Positions 40,851 through 49,528 of a stretch of 64,000 bases of DNA are shown here, piece after piece (position 1 is the stretch's first letter; each line of letters starts with the position of its first letter). The stretch lies in assembly GCF_036014015.1 (NCBI RefSeq), contig NZ_CP107905.1, positions 9,734,001 to 9,798,000 on the forward strand, given 5' to 3'. Both the position numbers and the translations under genes were made by a program. Source of the stretch: Streptomyces sp. NBC_00457 (GTDB lineage Bacteria; Actinomycetota; Actinomycetes; Streptomycetales; Streptomycetaceae). Below the pieces are notes generated by a model. The model did not search any database. It was not told the origin of the DNA and saw only the letters and a program-made list of their open reading frames with translations.

Positions 40851-41828
40851 ATGCAAAGGCGCATACTCGGGCTTGCACTCGCCGTAGTGACCGTCGCCGC
40901 AGTCGCCGGGTGCGGCTCGTCGGACTCCGGAAGTTCCGCTGCCTCGCCCGCGGGTGACGGCAAGACCACGCAGGTCACGGTCGGTGTCATTCCGATCGTC
41001 GACGTGGCGCCGCTCTACCTCGGGCAGAAGCAGGGCTTCTTCAGCAGCCGGGGGATCGAACTGAAGATGGTGACCGCCCAGGGCGGCGCCGCGATCATCC
41101 CCGGCGTGGTGAGCGGGCAGTTCCAGTTCGGCTTCAGCAACACGACGTCGCTGATGCTCGCGCAGACCAAGGGCGTTCCGGTCAAGTCCGTGGTCAACGG
41201 CGCCGCCTCCAACGGCAAGGTGGGAGCCGACGTCACCGCCGTCATGGTCAAGAAGGACAGCTCGATCAAGTCGGCCAAGGACCTCGCCGGGCACACCGTC
41301 GCCGTGAACACCCTGCAGAACATCGGCGACACGACCGTCCGCGAATCGGTGCGCAAGGCCGGCGGTGACCCCGCGGACGTCAAGTTCGTCGAGATCCCCT
41401 TCGACCAGATGCCGGCCGCTCTGGACGGCGGACGCGTGGACGCCGCCTGGATGGGCGAGCCCGCCCAGACCATCGCCAAGGCCCAGGGCGCGCGGGCGGT
41501 GGCCTCGCCGTTCGCCGAGACGCACCCCAAGCTCACCGTCGCGACCTACTTCACCTCGACGAAGATCGCGCAGGAGAACCCGGACCTGGTGAAGAAGTTC
41601 AACGAGGCGATGACCGAGTCGCTGAAGTACGCCTCCGAGCACCCCGACGAGGCACGGCAGATCCTCACCACCTACACCAAGATCAGCGGTGATGTGCTCA
41701 CCAAGCTGACGCTGCCCAACTGGCCCGCCCAGGTCGACACCGCCTCCCTGGAGAAGCTGGCCGGGCTCGGCGAGCAGGACGGCATCTTCGGCGGCAAGAA
41801 GCCGGACATCGGAGCGCTGTTCTCATGA
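40851..41828 (+). CDS. ABC transporter substrate-binding lipoprotein (NitT/TauT, SsuA-like)
   Basis: Binds an anionic or aromatic solute outside the membrane for uptake. 325 residues; a signal peptide with lipobox VAGC near residue 21 anchors it by lipid. The mature part starts TTQVTVGVIPIVDVAPLYLG, followed by KQGFFSSRGIELKMV and GQFQFGFSNTTSLMLA, typical of the sulfonate/nitrate/taurine binding family (NMT1/THI5-like fold). ATG 40851 has AAGGAGGAG upstream. First gene of a four-gene ABC operon joined by ATGA overlaps. The solute is unknown; a PaaX-type regulator nearby hints at an aromatic or carboxylate compound. Confidence 0.92.
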   Translation: MQRRILGLALAVVTVAAVAGCGSSDSGSSAASPAGDGKTTQVTVGVIPIVDVAPLYLGQKQGFFSSRGIELKMVTAQGGAAIIPGVVSGQFQFGFSNTTSLMLAQTKGVPVKSVVNGAASNGKVGADVTAVMVKKDSSIKSAKDLAGHTVAVNTLQNIGDTTVRESVRKAGGDPADVKFVEIPFDQMPAALDGGRVDAAWMGEPAQTIAKAQGARAVASPFAETHPKLTVATYFTSTKIAQENPDLVKKFNEAMTESLKYASEHPDEARQILTTYTKISGDVLTKLTLPNWPAQVDTASLEKLAGLGEQDGIFGGKKPDIGALFS

Positions 41829-42655
41829 CCACGACGTACGCCTCGCGGCCGGCAGCGCCGGCCGCACGGCGGGGCCCGGCCCCAAGTCCCGTGGTGCTGC
41901 GGGGACTTGCCGGTCTGGCAGGACTGGTGGCCGTCCTGGAGGTCTTGCCGCGCACTCCGCTCGTCTCCGCCGACTACCTCCCCCCGGCCTCCACCATCGG
42001 CCGCGCCTTCTGGAACCTGCTCGGCGAGGGCACCTTCTGGAGCGCGCTCGGCGACACCCTCACCGGCTGGGGGATCGGCCTCGCCATCGCCGTCCTGGCC
42101 GGAGTCGCGGCGGGGGTGGTCATCGGCTCGGTACCGGTGCTGCGCGCGGCGACCGCCTCGACCATCGAGTTCCTGCGCCCGATCCCCTCCGTGGCACTGA
42201 TCCCCGTGGCGGTGCTGCTCTACGGGACCGACCTCCGCTCGAAACTGCTCCTCGTCGTGTACGCGTCGTTCTGGCAGGTGCTCGTCCAGGTGCTGGCCGG
42301 CCTCCAGGACGCGGACCCCGTCGCCCAGGACACCGCCCGCAGCTACCGGCTGGGCACCTGGGGCCGGATCCGGTACGTCCTGTGGCCCACCGCGCTGCCG
42401 TACGTCATGACCGGCGTACGCCTGGCCGCCACCGTGGCTCTCGTGCTCGCGGTCACCGCCGAACTCGTCATCGGCGCACCCGGCCTCGGCCAGCAGCTGG
42501 CCGTCGCGCAGACCTCCGGAGCCGTGCCCGAGGTGTACGCGCTCGTCCTGACGACCGGCCTGATCGGCGTCGCCGTCAACCTGGCCGCCCGGGCGGTCGA
42601 GCACCGCGTCCTGCACTGGCACCAGTCCCAGCGCGGAGAGAGTCAGTCCCGATGA
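41825..42655 (+). CDS. ABC transporter permease (NitT/TauT type), first
   Basis: 276-residue inner-membrane subunit with about six TMS. The cytoplasmic EAA-like loop is visible as DTARSYRLGTWGRIRYVLWP, which docks on the ATPase. Starts ATGA within the stop of the binding-protein gene and ends ATGA with the next permease, so all three are translated together. Forms a heterodimeric channel with the second permease. Confidence 0.92.
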   Translation: MTTTYASRPAAPAARRGPAPSPVVLRGLAGLAGLVAVLEVLPRTPLVSADYLPPASTIGRAFWNLLGEGTFWSALGDTLTGWGIGLAIAVLAGVAAGVVIGSVPVLRAATASTIEFLRPIPSVALIPVAVLLYGTDLRSKLLLVVYASFWQVLVQVLAGLQDADPVAQDTARSYRLGTWGRIRYVLWPTALPYVMTGVRLAATVALVLAVTAELVIGAPGLGQQLAVAQTSGAVPEVYALVLTTGLIGVAVNLAARAVEHRVLHWHQSQRGESQSR

Positions 42656-43434
42656 CCGTCCGAATCGCAGCCCGCCGCGCCCTGTTCGCCGGGGCCCTGC
42701 CCGCCGTGCTGTTCGCCGTGTGGTGGCTCACCAGCGCCGGCAGCACCGACTTCTATCTGCCGCCGCTCTCCACGATCCTGCAGAAGTTCCCCGAGGTCTG
42801 GACCGCCGACCGGCTCATGTCGGACGTCCTGCCCAGCCTGCTCCGGCTCACGGCGGGGTATCTGCTCGCCGCGGCGGTGGGGATCGCCCTCGGCCTGGCC
42901 GTCGGCTCGCACCGCGTCCTGCGGGACGTACTCGAACCCGTCCTGGAACTGTTCCGGGCCATCCCGCCACCCGTACTGGTCCCTGTGATCATGCTGTTCG
43001 CGGGCATCGGCGACACCATGAAGATCATCGTCGTGGCCAGCGGCTGCGTCTGGCCGATCCTGCTCAACACCGTCGAAGGCGTCCGCGCCGTCGACGAGGT
43101 CCTCGGCGACACATGCCGGTCGTACGGCATCACCGGCCCCACCCGGCTGTGGCACCTGGTGCTGCGTTCGGCGAGCCCGCAGATCCTCACCGGTATGCGC
43201 CAGGCGCTGTCGATCGGGATCATCCTGATGGTCATCAGCGAGATGTTCGCCTCCAGCAACGGCCTGGGCTTCACCATCGTGCAGTTCCAGCGCTCGTTCG
43301 CCATCCCCGAGATGTGGAGCGGCGTGCTGCTGCTCGGCCTGCTCGGCTTCCTGCTCTCCCTGCTCTTCCGGTTCGCGGAGAACCGGGCCCTGGCCTGGTA
43401 CCACGGTCTGCGCCGTGCCCAGCGCGACTCCTGA
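42652..43434 (+). CDS. ABC transporter permease (NitT/TauT type), second
   Basis: 260-residue membrane subunit with about six TMS; the EAA-like loop is DTCRSYGITGPTRLWHLVLR. It begins inside the stop of the first permease (ATGA). Similar in size and layout to it but clearly diverged, as expected for paired permeases of this transporter class. The ATPase gene follows after 25 bp. Confidence 0.92.
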   Translation: MTVRIAARRALFAGALPAVLFAVWWLTSAGSTDFYLPPLSTILQKFPEVWTADRLMSDVLPSLLRLTAGYLLAAAVGIALGLAVGSHRVLRDVLEPVLELFRAIPPPVLVPVIMLFAGIGDTMKIIVVASGCVWPILLNTVEGVRAVDEVLGDTCRSYGITGPTRLWHLVLRSASPQILTGMRQALSIGIILMVISEMFASSNGLGFTIVQFQRSFAIPEMWSGVLLLGLLGFLLSLLFRFAENRALAWYHGLRRAQRDS

Positions 43435-43459
43435 CCGACAGGCCCCCACGGAGGCGTCC

Positions 43460-44260
43460 ATGTCCATGCTCGACGTACAACACCTGAACAAGACCTACTC
43501 CGGCCGCAACCGCACCGTCGAGGCGCTGCGCGACATCACCTTCACCCTCGACGCGGGCGAACTGGTCTGCCTGGTCGGCCCGTCCGGCTGCGGCAAGACC
43601 ACGCTCCTCAAGTGCATGTCCGGGCTGCTCGACCCCACCGGCGGCGAAGTGCGCCTCCAGGGAAAGCCGATCACCGGACCGCCGCCCGGCATGGCCGTCG
43701 TCTTCCAGGAGTACGGCCGCTCGCTCTTCGCCTGGATGACGGTGTTCGACAACGTCGCCCTGCCCCTGCGCCGCAAGAAGCTCGGCAAGGCCCGCCTGGC
43801 GGAGCTGGTCGGACACGCCCTGGAGGTCGTCGGCCTCGGCGACGCCCACCACGCCTACCCCTGGCAGCTCTCCGGTGGCATGCAGCAGCGCGTCGCCATC
43901 GCCCGTGCCGTCGCGTACGAGCCGCAAGTACTGCTGATGGACGAGCCGTTCGCCGCCGTCGACGCGCAGACGCGCGCCGACCTGGAGGACCTGGTCCGCC
44001 GGCTGTGGCGCGAACTCGGCGTCACCGTCCTGTTCGTGACCCACGACATCGACGAGGCCGTCTACCTGGGCCAGCGCACGATCATCCTGTCCAAGTCACC
44101 GACCGTCATCCAGGAGGACCTGCACATCGACCTCCCCGACGAACGCGACCAACTGCACACCCGCTCCAGCCCCCGCTTCGCCGAACTGCGCGCACACGTC
44201 TACGAGCAGATCCAGCGGGCCAAGCTCGGCGGCCCCGAGCACGCGGTGCCCGTCGGCTGA
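43460..44260 (+). CDS. ABC transporter ATP-binding protein (SsuB/TauB-like)
   Basis: 266-residue ATPase that drives the uptake system. Walker A GPSGCGKTT, Q-loop VFQEYGRSLFAW, signature LSGGMQQR, Walker B LLMDEPFAAVD and the switch His in FVTHDIDEA are all present. GGAGG lies upstream of ATG 43460. Last gene of the operon. The following 356 bp (44261-44616) show no gene but may hold the next promoter. Confidence 0.94.
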   Translation: MSMLDVQHLNKTYSGRNRTVEALRDITFTLDAGELVCLVGPSGCGKTTLLKCMSGLLDPTGGEVRLQGKPITGPPPGMAVVFQEYGRSLFAWMTVFDNVALPLRRKKLGKARLAELVGHALEVVGLGDAHHAYPWQLSGGMQQRVAIARAVAYEPQVLLMDEPFAAVDAQTRADLEDLVRRLWRELGVTVLFVTHDIDEAVYLGQRTIILSKSPTVIQEDLHIDLPDERDQLHTRSSPRFAELRAHVYEQIQRAKLGGPEHAVPVG

Positions 44261-44616
44261 CACGGACGCGACGCCACCGCCGTCGCCGGAAGGGCGCACG
44301 GCAGGGGGCGGACGGCGCAGAGGCAGGGGCAGGAGGCGGCTGCTCGTGCGCCCTGGCACGGGCTCCCGCCGCGCGCCTACAGTGTGGCGCCACAGCCCTG
44401 CGGCACGGACACGGCAGGGCGGAGCCCCACCTCGTGGTCACCGGCTATCCAGGCCCGGCCACCGTCCGGTTCCGGCGCAGCTCGCAGACCGGTACGGCGT
44501 GAAGAGCGACGGGTGCCGATGACCGCCCCGCGCGAAACGACACCCGTGACAGCGTCCGGGCCGCATCACCGCCGGTGCGCGGCGCCCGTGCGCGTCGAGT
44601 ACCGCTGGAGGCCGCT

Positions 44617-45591
44617 GTGTCCCGACCGTGCATCGCCCTGATCACCGACCCGACCTCGCCCGAAGGATGCGGGGACGTACTCGCCCGGGCTGTGGAACTG
44701 CTCACCGGCGCCCCGCCGGTCCGGCTCGACGCCCGGCACTTCGCCGCCGGCGGTACCGGCATCGGCGTACGCGGCGGAGACCGCTTATGCCTCCAAGTCC
44801 CGGAGCGGGAACTGCACTTGGTGCCCGACATCGTCGTCCTGTACGAGATCCCGCCGCACCGCCGCCGCGCACTCGCCGACTTCCAGCGCCTCCTCGCCCG
44901 CCATGACGTGGTGACCCTGGGCGCCGGTGTGGCCGCCTGGCGGACCGCGACGGAGAAGGACCTCACCATGGAGCGCTTCCGGCGCGACGGCATCGCCCAC
45001 ATGGAGACCGTCGTCCTGTCCGCGCCGGACCCGCACGCGGCTGCCGCCGCCTTCGACAGGCTCGGCCGGGACGTCTGGGCCAGGCCCGTGGTCGGGACCG
45101 GCGGCAACGACGTCTTCCACCTCACGACCGGCGATCAGCTGGAGCGCGCCGCCGCCTTCTACGCCGATCGCCGCACCGCCTGGCTGCTGTCCCGGGACGC
45201 GGGGAACATCACCGCCGACGGCCGGCGTCACCAGTTCCGGGTCTTCGTCCTGGGCGGCCGGGTCATCCACGCCCGCGAGCACCTACAGCCCGAACTCGAC
45301 ACCCCCTGCAACACCTGCCAGGGCGCCACCCCCGTCCCCATCGCCCCGCCCGACCTCCCCACCCGCCTCGCCGACCTCGCCGTAGCCGCCACCGCGTCGG
45401 TCGGACTGCCCTTCGCCGGCGTCGACCTGGCCGTCGAGAACGGCGGTGTCGTCTTCGAGGTCAACGTCCAGCCCGCCTTCGTCGACGGCGAACTCGACAC
45501 GGTCGCCAAGCCCTACATCCAGGCCCACCTCGACGCCCTCGCCTCGGGAAGCGGATGGCAGGAATCGGACGTCCTCATGGACTGCCGTTGA
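44617..45591 (+). CDS. ATP-grasp (RimK-like) protein
   Basis: 324 residues, cytoplasmic. The N-terminal part (CIALITDPTSPEG; VPDIVVLYEIPPHRR) precedes an ATP-grasp core with WARPVVGTGGNDVF, FRVFVLGGRVIHARE and the metal-binding end GVDLAVENGGVVFEVNVQPAF. These enzymes form amide or peptide-type bonds via acyl-phosphate. GTG 44617 lies just after GGAGG. It is 30 bp upstream of the RpiB-like gene, so the two are probably co-transcribed. A Cys pair (CNTCQG) in the middle is unusual. The substrate is unknown. Confidence 0.8.
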   Translation: MSRPCIALITDPTSPEGCGDVLARAVELLTGAPPVRLDARHFAAGGTGIGVRGGDRLCLQVPERELHLVPDIVVLYEIPPHRRRALADFQRLLARHDVVTLGAGVAAWRTATEKDLTMERFRRDGIAHMETVVLSAPDPHAAAAAFDRLGRDVWARPVVGTGGNDVFHLTTGDQLERAAAFYADRRTAWLLSRDAGNITADGRRHQFRVFVLGGRVIHAREHLQPELDTPCNTCQGATPVPIAPPDLPTRLADLAVAATASVGLPFAGVDLAVENGGVVFEVNVQPAFVDGELDTVAKPYIQAHLDALASGSGWQESDVLMDCR

Positions 45592-45620
45592 GGGACCGGC
45601 CCGCCGGTAGGCTCCGGATC

Positions 45621-46049
45621 ATGCGGATCTCGGTTTCCTCGGACATGGACGAACCTGTGGCCCGCGCCCTCGTCGCGGAGCTGCGCACGCGCGGCCACGA
45701 GGTGGTGACGCACGGGGCGCTACAGGCCGGCGACGACCCGAAGTGGGCGGTGTGCTCGGAGGCGGCGGCCAGGGACGTCGTCTCCGGGACGGCGGACCAG
45801 GCGGTGGTGTGCTGCTGGACCGGCACCGGCGCGTCGATCGCCGCGAACAAGGTGCCGGGGGTACGGGCGGCCCTGTGCACCGACGCCTACACCGCGGACG
45901 GCGCCCGCCGCTGGAACGACGCCAACGTACTCGCCCTCAGCCTGCGCCTGACCTCCGAACCCCTCCTCAAGGAAATCCTCGACGCCTGGTTCGCCGGCAC
46001 GGCCAGCGAGGACGCGGAGGACCGGGAGAACGTGAACCGCGTCAGCTAA
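45621..46049 (+). CDS. RpiB/LacA/LacB-family sugar-phosphate isomerase-like protein
   Basis: 142 residues, the normal RpiB length. MRISVSSDMDEPVARAL opens the fold; CWTGTGASIAANKVPGVRAAL matches the active-site segment of the family, and the Cys at the base position (VVCCWTG) is kept. RpiB enzymes interconvert ribose/ribulose 5-phosphate; LacAB convert galactose 6-phosphate. The GHEV segment and short C-terminus place it among divergent actinobacterial relatives. It follows the ATP-grasp gene on the same strand, a pairing I cannot explain. Confidence 0.82.
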   Translation: MRISVSSDMDEPVARALVAELRTRGHEVVTHGALQAGDDPKWAVCSEAAARDVVSGTADQAVVCCWTGTGASIAANKVPGVRAALCTDAYTADGARRWNDANVLALSLRLTSEPLLKEILDAWFAGTASEDAEDRENVNRVS

Positions 46050-46060
46050 CGGGTGCGCAA

Positions 46061-46081
46061 CCGCGCCCCAAAGGGGCGCGG
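46061..46081 (+). terminator. GGGGCGCGG-type hairpin terminator
   Basis: CCGCGCCCC (46061-46069), AAA loop, GGGGCGCGG (46073-46081), followed by GGAACTGCGCGACCAGCCCC. This hairpin-plus-tail is a very common Streptomyces intergenic repeat that acts as a terminator. It ends the ATP-grasp/RpiB transcript. Confidence 0.8.
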
Positions 46082-46142
46082 GGAACTGCGCGACCAGCCC
46101 CCACCGGCCCGCGGCCAACGAACCGCCCATCCAGCGAAGAGC

Positions 46143-46493
46143 TCACCCGCGGTCGGCCTTCGGCCTACCCCGCTGGTCCGGCGTCCCATGCGGCGGCGGG
46201 CCGAACGGCTCCGGTGAGGTGGCGGGCGAGACCGGCGAGCCCGTGTGGCGTGCCCGCTGCTCGGGGCGCAGGGCGCCCGGATCGCCGGACGTCGGCTCAG
46301 CGCCCGCGCGCAACTGCTCCAGTCGGGCCGTCAGGACGGCGGTCACCGGAGCGCGGTCGCCGTGCGCGCGCTCGTACGACAGCAGTGTCTCGACCTCCTC
46401 GGCGGTCAGTGACCGCACGCGGCTCTCCAGGCCGCCGATCGGCAGATGGTCGTAGTCGGGCAGCGGGAGGGTGCTGCGGCCGGAGTCGGCCAT
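46143..46493 (-). CDS. Small conserved protein (DUF8129-like)
   Basis: About 116 residues. LPIGGLESRVRSLTAEEVETLLSYERAHGD is the only structured part, a helical motif typical of a small actinobacterial family; the remainder is a Pro/Gly-rich disordered tail. ATG 46493 is preferred because GGGA lies 10 nt upstream, though GTG 46502 would overlap the previous stop as GTGA. Co-transcribed with the membrane protein upstream. Function unknown. Confidence 0.7.
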   Translation of the reverse strand: MADSGRSTLPLPDYDHLPIGGLESRVRSLTAEEVETLLSYERAHGDRAPVTAVLTARLEQLRAGAEPTSGDPGALRPEQRARHTGSPVSPATSPEPFGPPPHGTPDQRGRPKADRG

Positions 46494-46498
46494 GGTTC

Positions 46499-46825
46499 TC
46501 ACTTCCCTCGGTGCGGCAGGCCCGGCCGGGTCGCCCCGGTGCCGTGGCCGTCCAGCCGGTGCGGCGTCAGACGGTGCCGGCCCCGGGGCACCCGCTTGGG
46601 CTCACGGTTCTCCAGGACCTCACGGACCGGGCCCCCGTCCGGCAGCCTCGGCTGCTCCTCGGGACGCGGCGGGGCAGGCTCGCGTTGACGTACGCGGGCG
46701 CCCAGCCGGACGGCGCCGAGCAGCAGTGCCACGACCACGACGCCCGCCAGGACCAGCCCGGCGCCGGCGCCGCCGCGGCTGACGGCGAGGTCCGTCCCTG
46801 CGATCTCGGTCCATGGGGTGCTCAT
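46499..46825 (-). CDS. Small single-TMS membrane protein (DUF6479-like)
   Basis: 108 residues. A hydrophobic helix (AGAGLVLAGVVVVALLLGAVRL) is followed by a long basic, Pro-rich tail that is probably cytoplasmic (RQREPAPPRPEEQP; RVPRGRHRLTP). It pairs with the next gene as a two-gene unit and diverges from the Cys-rich protein gene. Found, as far as I recall, mainly in Streptomyces. No function known. Confidence 0.7.
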   Translation of the reverse strand: MSTPWTEIAGTDLAVSRGGAGAGLVLAGVVVVALLLGAVRLGARVRQREPAPPRPEEQPRLPDGGPVREVLENREPKRVPRGRHRLTPHRLDGHGTGATRPGLPHRGK

Positions 46826-46904
46826 GGCGCGCGAGTACCCGGGGTGCCTGCCGTGAACCGGACATGCGGGGTTTGGCGCGTCCGGCTCCGGCTACCCGCT
46901 TGGT

Positions 46905-47273
46905 GTGACGACATCCCAACAGGAACTCGTCCGGTTCCTGGAGGACCGCTTCGCATGCGCGCAGGCGTGCACCGAGTGCGCACGCGCGTGTGCTCTGCGC
47001 GCCAGCCTCCTGGACCCCGACGGGACACAGAACCAGGAACTCGTACGACGCAAGGGCATCATGTGCGCGGAAGTGTGCGACGCGACCTGCCGTGTGCTGT
47101 CCGAGCAGCAGGACCAGGACGAGGCGGGCGTGCGCATGCAGCTGGAGTGGTGCCGGGCGGTGTGCCTGGAGTGCGCGCACCTCTACGACCAACAGGCGGA
47201 CGCCGAGGCGGCCGCGACGGCGTGCCGGGACTGCGCGCGGGCGTGCACGGACTTCCTCGCCAGCCTCGGCTGA
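46905..47273 (+). CDS. Cys-rich four-helix-bundle protein (copper-storage Csp-like)
   Basis: 122 residues with 13 Cys spaced along helices (FACAQACTECARACAL; MCAEVCDATC; WCRAVCLECAHLY; ACRDCARACTDF). This spacing matches the DUF326/Csp family, whose tetramers store many Cu(I) ions inside a four-helix bundle. No signal peptide, so a cytosolic Csp3-type store is the best guess. GTG 46905. It stands alone between divergent and co-directional genes; no copper regulator or pump is adjacent. Confidence 0.85.
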   Translation: MTTSQQELVRFLEDRFACAQACTECARACALRASLLDPDGTQNQELVRRKGIMCAEVCDATCRVLSEQQDQDEAGVRMQLEWCRAVCLECAHLYDQQADAEAAATACRDCARACTDFLASLG

Positions 47274-47320
47274 CGCCCTGCCGGCAGCCCAGGCATTCGC
47301 GATTCGGCATTCCCAATTTC

Positions 47321-47334
47321 TGGAACACGTTCTA
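47321..47334 (+). promoter_or_regulatory. KstR-like palindromic operator
   Basis: TGGAACACGTTCTA fits the published KstR consensus TnnAACnnGTTnnA exactly. It lies 45 nt before the acyl-CoA dehydrogenase start. KstR is the TetR-type repressor of steroid breakdown in mycobacteria and rhodococci; related TetR repressors use similar sites, so the exact regulator is uncertain. Confidence 0.5.
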
Positions 47335-47378
47335 CGGTGTGCGCCGTCAGGACCGGCCTGGGGAAGCCTGGAGGCGCC

Positions 47379-48557
47379 GTGCATCTCGACTACACGCCCG
47401 AGCAGCAGCGGCTGCGCACCGAACTGCGCGCCTACTTCGCGGAGTTGGCGCCACGGCACGCCCAGGCCCGGTTCGCCGACCCGGCCGCACAGAAACGGTT
47501 CTACCGTGACACGATCCGGCGCCTCGGCACCGACGGCTGGCTCGGCGTCGGCTGGCCCAAGGAGTACGGCGGCCGCGGCCTGAGCGCGATGGAGCAGTTC
47601 ATCTTCTTCGACGAGGCCGCCCAGGCCGGAGTACCGCTGCCGCTGATGGCGCTCAACACCGTCGGCCCGACGATCATGCAGTACGGCACGGACGAGCAGA
47701 AGGCGTACTTCCTGCCGAAGATCCTCTCCGGCGAGATCGACTTCGCCATCGGCTACAGCGAGCCCGACGCGGGCACCGACCTCGCCGCGCTGAAGACCCG
47801 CGCGGTGCGGGACGGCGACGCGTATGTCGTCAACGGCCAGAAGATCTGGACGACCAACGGCGACACCGCGGACTGGGTGTGGCTCGCGGTGCGCACCGAC
47901 CCGGACGCGCCACCGCACCGGGGCATCACCATGCTGCTGGTGCCGACCTCCGATCCCGGCTACTCCTGCACCCTGATCAACACCCTCGCCTCGCACGACA
48001 CCACGGCCAGCTACTACGAGAACATCCGCGTCCCCCTCTCGCGCCGCGTGGGGGAGGAGAACCAGGGCTGGCGGCTGATCACCAACCAGCTCAACCACGA
48101 GCGCGTCACCCTCGCCGCGCACGGCACGATGGCGATCCGCGCCCTGCACGACGTCCAGCGCTGGGCGATGGAGACCAAGCTCGCCGACGGCCGCCGCGTC
48201 GTCGACCTCCCCTGGGTGCGCCGCCTCCTCGCCCGCACCCACACCCGGCTCGACGCGATGAAGCTCCTCAACTGGCAGATGGTGAGCGCAGTCCAGGAAG
48301 GCACCCTCACCCCGCAGGACGCCTCCGCGGTCAAGGTGTACGGCTCCGAGGCCCGCCGCGACGCCTACGCCTGGCTCATGGAGATCGTGGCCGCCGCGGG
48401 CGCCCTGAAGGAGGGTTCCGCGGGCGCTGTCCTCCACGGCGAGCTGGAACGCGGCTACCGCTCCGCCGTGATCTTCACCTTCGGCGGCGGCAACAACGAG
48501 ATCCAGCGGGAGATCATCTCGTGGATCGGTCTGGGGATGCCGCGGGTACGGCGTTAG
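47379..48557 (+). CDS. Acyl-CoA dehydrogenase
   Basis: FAD-dependent alpha,beta-desaturation of an acyl-CoA; 392 residues. IGYSEPDAGTDLAALKT is the FAD/substrate signature, VNGQKIWTTNGD follows, and the C-terminal helical domain (QLNHERVTLAAHG; YGSEARRDAYAWLMEIV) is complete. The catalytic Glu, which varies in place between subfamilies, cannot be fixed by eye. It most resembles FadE-type enzymes of steroid or branched-chain breakdown. GTG 47379 follows GGAGG. The MpaB-family gene begins 9 bp later, so the two form an operon behind a KstR-like site. Confidence 0.9.
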   Translation: MHLDYTPEQQRLRTELRAYFAELAPRHAQARFADPAAQKRFYRDTIRRLGTDGWLGVGWPKEYGGRGLSAMEQFIFFDEAAQAGVPLPLMALNTVGPTIMQYGTDEQKAYFLPKILSGEIDFAIGYSEPDAGTDLAALKTRAVRDGDAYVVNGQKIWTTNGDTADWVWLAVRTDPDAPPHRGITMLLVPTSDPGYSCTLINTLASHDTTASYYENIRVPLSRRVGEENQGWRLITNQLNHERVTLAAHGTMAIRALHDVQRWAMETKLADGRRVVDLPWVRRLLARTHTRLDAMKLLNWQMVSAVQEGTLTPQDASAVKVYGSEARRDAYAWLMEIVAAAGALKEGSAGAVLHGELERGYRSAVIFTFGGGNNEIQREIISWIGLGMPRVRR

Positions 48558-48566
48558 TCTGCGGGC

Positions 48567-49412
48567 ATGACGGGTGATCCGGGTCTGTTCGGCCCAGGTT
48601 CTGTGACCTGGCAGATGCACGGCGACCCGATGATGTGGGTCGCCGGAATCCGCGCGCTCTACTTCCAGGCACTGCATCCGCGCGCGGTGCGCGGCGTCAT
48701 GCAGAACTCCGACTTCCGCAACGACGCGTGGGGCCGGCTGCTGCGGACCGCCAACTTCGTCGGCACCATCTCCTACGGCACCACCGAGGCGGCCGAGCGG
48801 GCGGGCGCCCGGGTGCGGAAGATCCACAGCATGCTCGGGGCGACCGACCCGGACACCGGCGAGCGGTACGGCGTCGACGAACCCGAGCTGCTGCTGTGGG
48901 TGCACTGCGCCGAAATAGACTCCTACCTGCACGTTGGGCGCCGCTCCGGCTTCCGCCTCACCGATGCTCAGGCTGACCGGTACATCAGCGAACAACGGGT
49001 CAGCGCCCGCCTGGTGGGCCTCGACTCGGACGCCGTCCCCGCGAACCGGGCGGAGATGGACGCCTACTTCGAGAAGGTGCGCCCCGAACTCGCCGCCGGA
49101 CCCGAAGCACGCGAGGTGGACGACTTCCTCCTCCGCCCGCCGGCGCACCCCCTGCTCATACCGGCGCGGGAACTGCTGTGGCGGCGTGTGGCACAACTGG
49201 CGTACGCCGCTCTGCCGCCGTACGCCCATGAGCTGTACGGCAGACCGGCCCCGCAACCCGCCGTGGTCACCCGGCAGTTGCGTGCCACGGGCACCATGTT
49301 GCGCTGTGTTCCCGCACGTGTGCGCTGGCAGCTCCCGCCCAAACACATCCTCCGTGCGATGGCCCGCCTCGGCCCCGGCTCGCGCCCGGCACCGTACAAA
49401 CTCGGACGATAG
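48567..49412 (+). CDS. MpaB-family oxygenase-like protein (DUF2236)
   Basis: 281 residues, soluble. SVTWQMHGDPMMWVAGIRAL opens the family and LYFQALHPRAVRGV holds the expected haem-site His region. HSMLGATDPDTGERYGVDEPE and LLLWVHCAEIDSYL carry further conserved His/Glu. Relatives include the latex-clearing protein and fungal MpaB, which use haem b to cleave isoprenoid chains. It follows the acyl-CoA dehydrogenase by 9 bp. Cleavage of a terpenoid or steroid side chain is a reasonable but unproven idea. Confidence 0.82.
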   Translation: MTGDPGLFGPGSVTWQMHGDPMMWVAGIRALYFQALHPRAVRGVMQNSDFRNDAWGRLLRTANFVGTISYGTTEAAERAGARVRKIHSMLGATDPDTGERYGVDEPELLLWVHCAEIDSYLHVGRRSGFRLTDAQADRYISEQRVSARLVGLDSDAVPANRAEMDAYFEKVRPELAAGPEAREVDDFLLRPPAHPLLIPARELLWRRVAQLAYAALPPYAHELYGRPAPQPAVVTRQLRATGTMLRCVPARVRWQLPPKHILRAMARLGPGSRPAPYKLGR

Positions 49413-49528
49413 GTCGCCATACTGGACGAGCGACAAGGGGAGTGTCACGGAGGAGGGGGCCGACGATCGTCGGCGGGGATCCGTGACACAGAGGGCGGGG
49501 CGACCATCGACGGGGGCGACGGCACGAG

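Noticed and set aside
46620..49448. 942-codon minus-strand frame over four plus-strand genes
   Set aside because: Spans several well-supported genes and intergenic gaps with no recognisable motif; an artefact of high GC.
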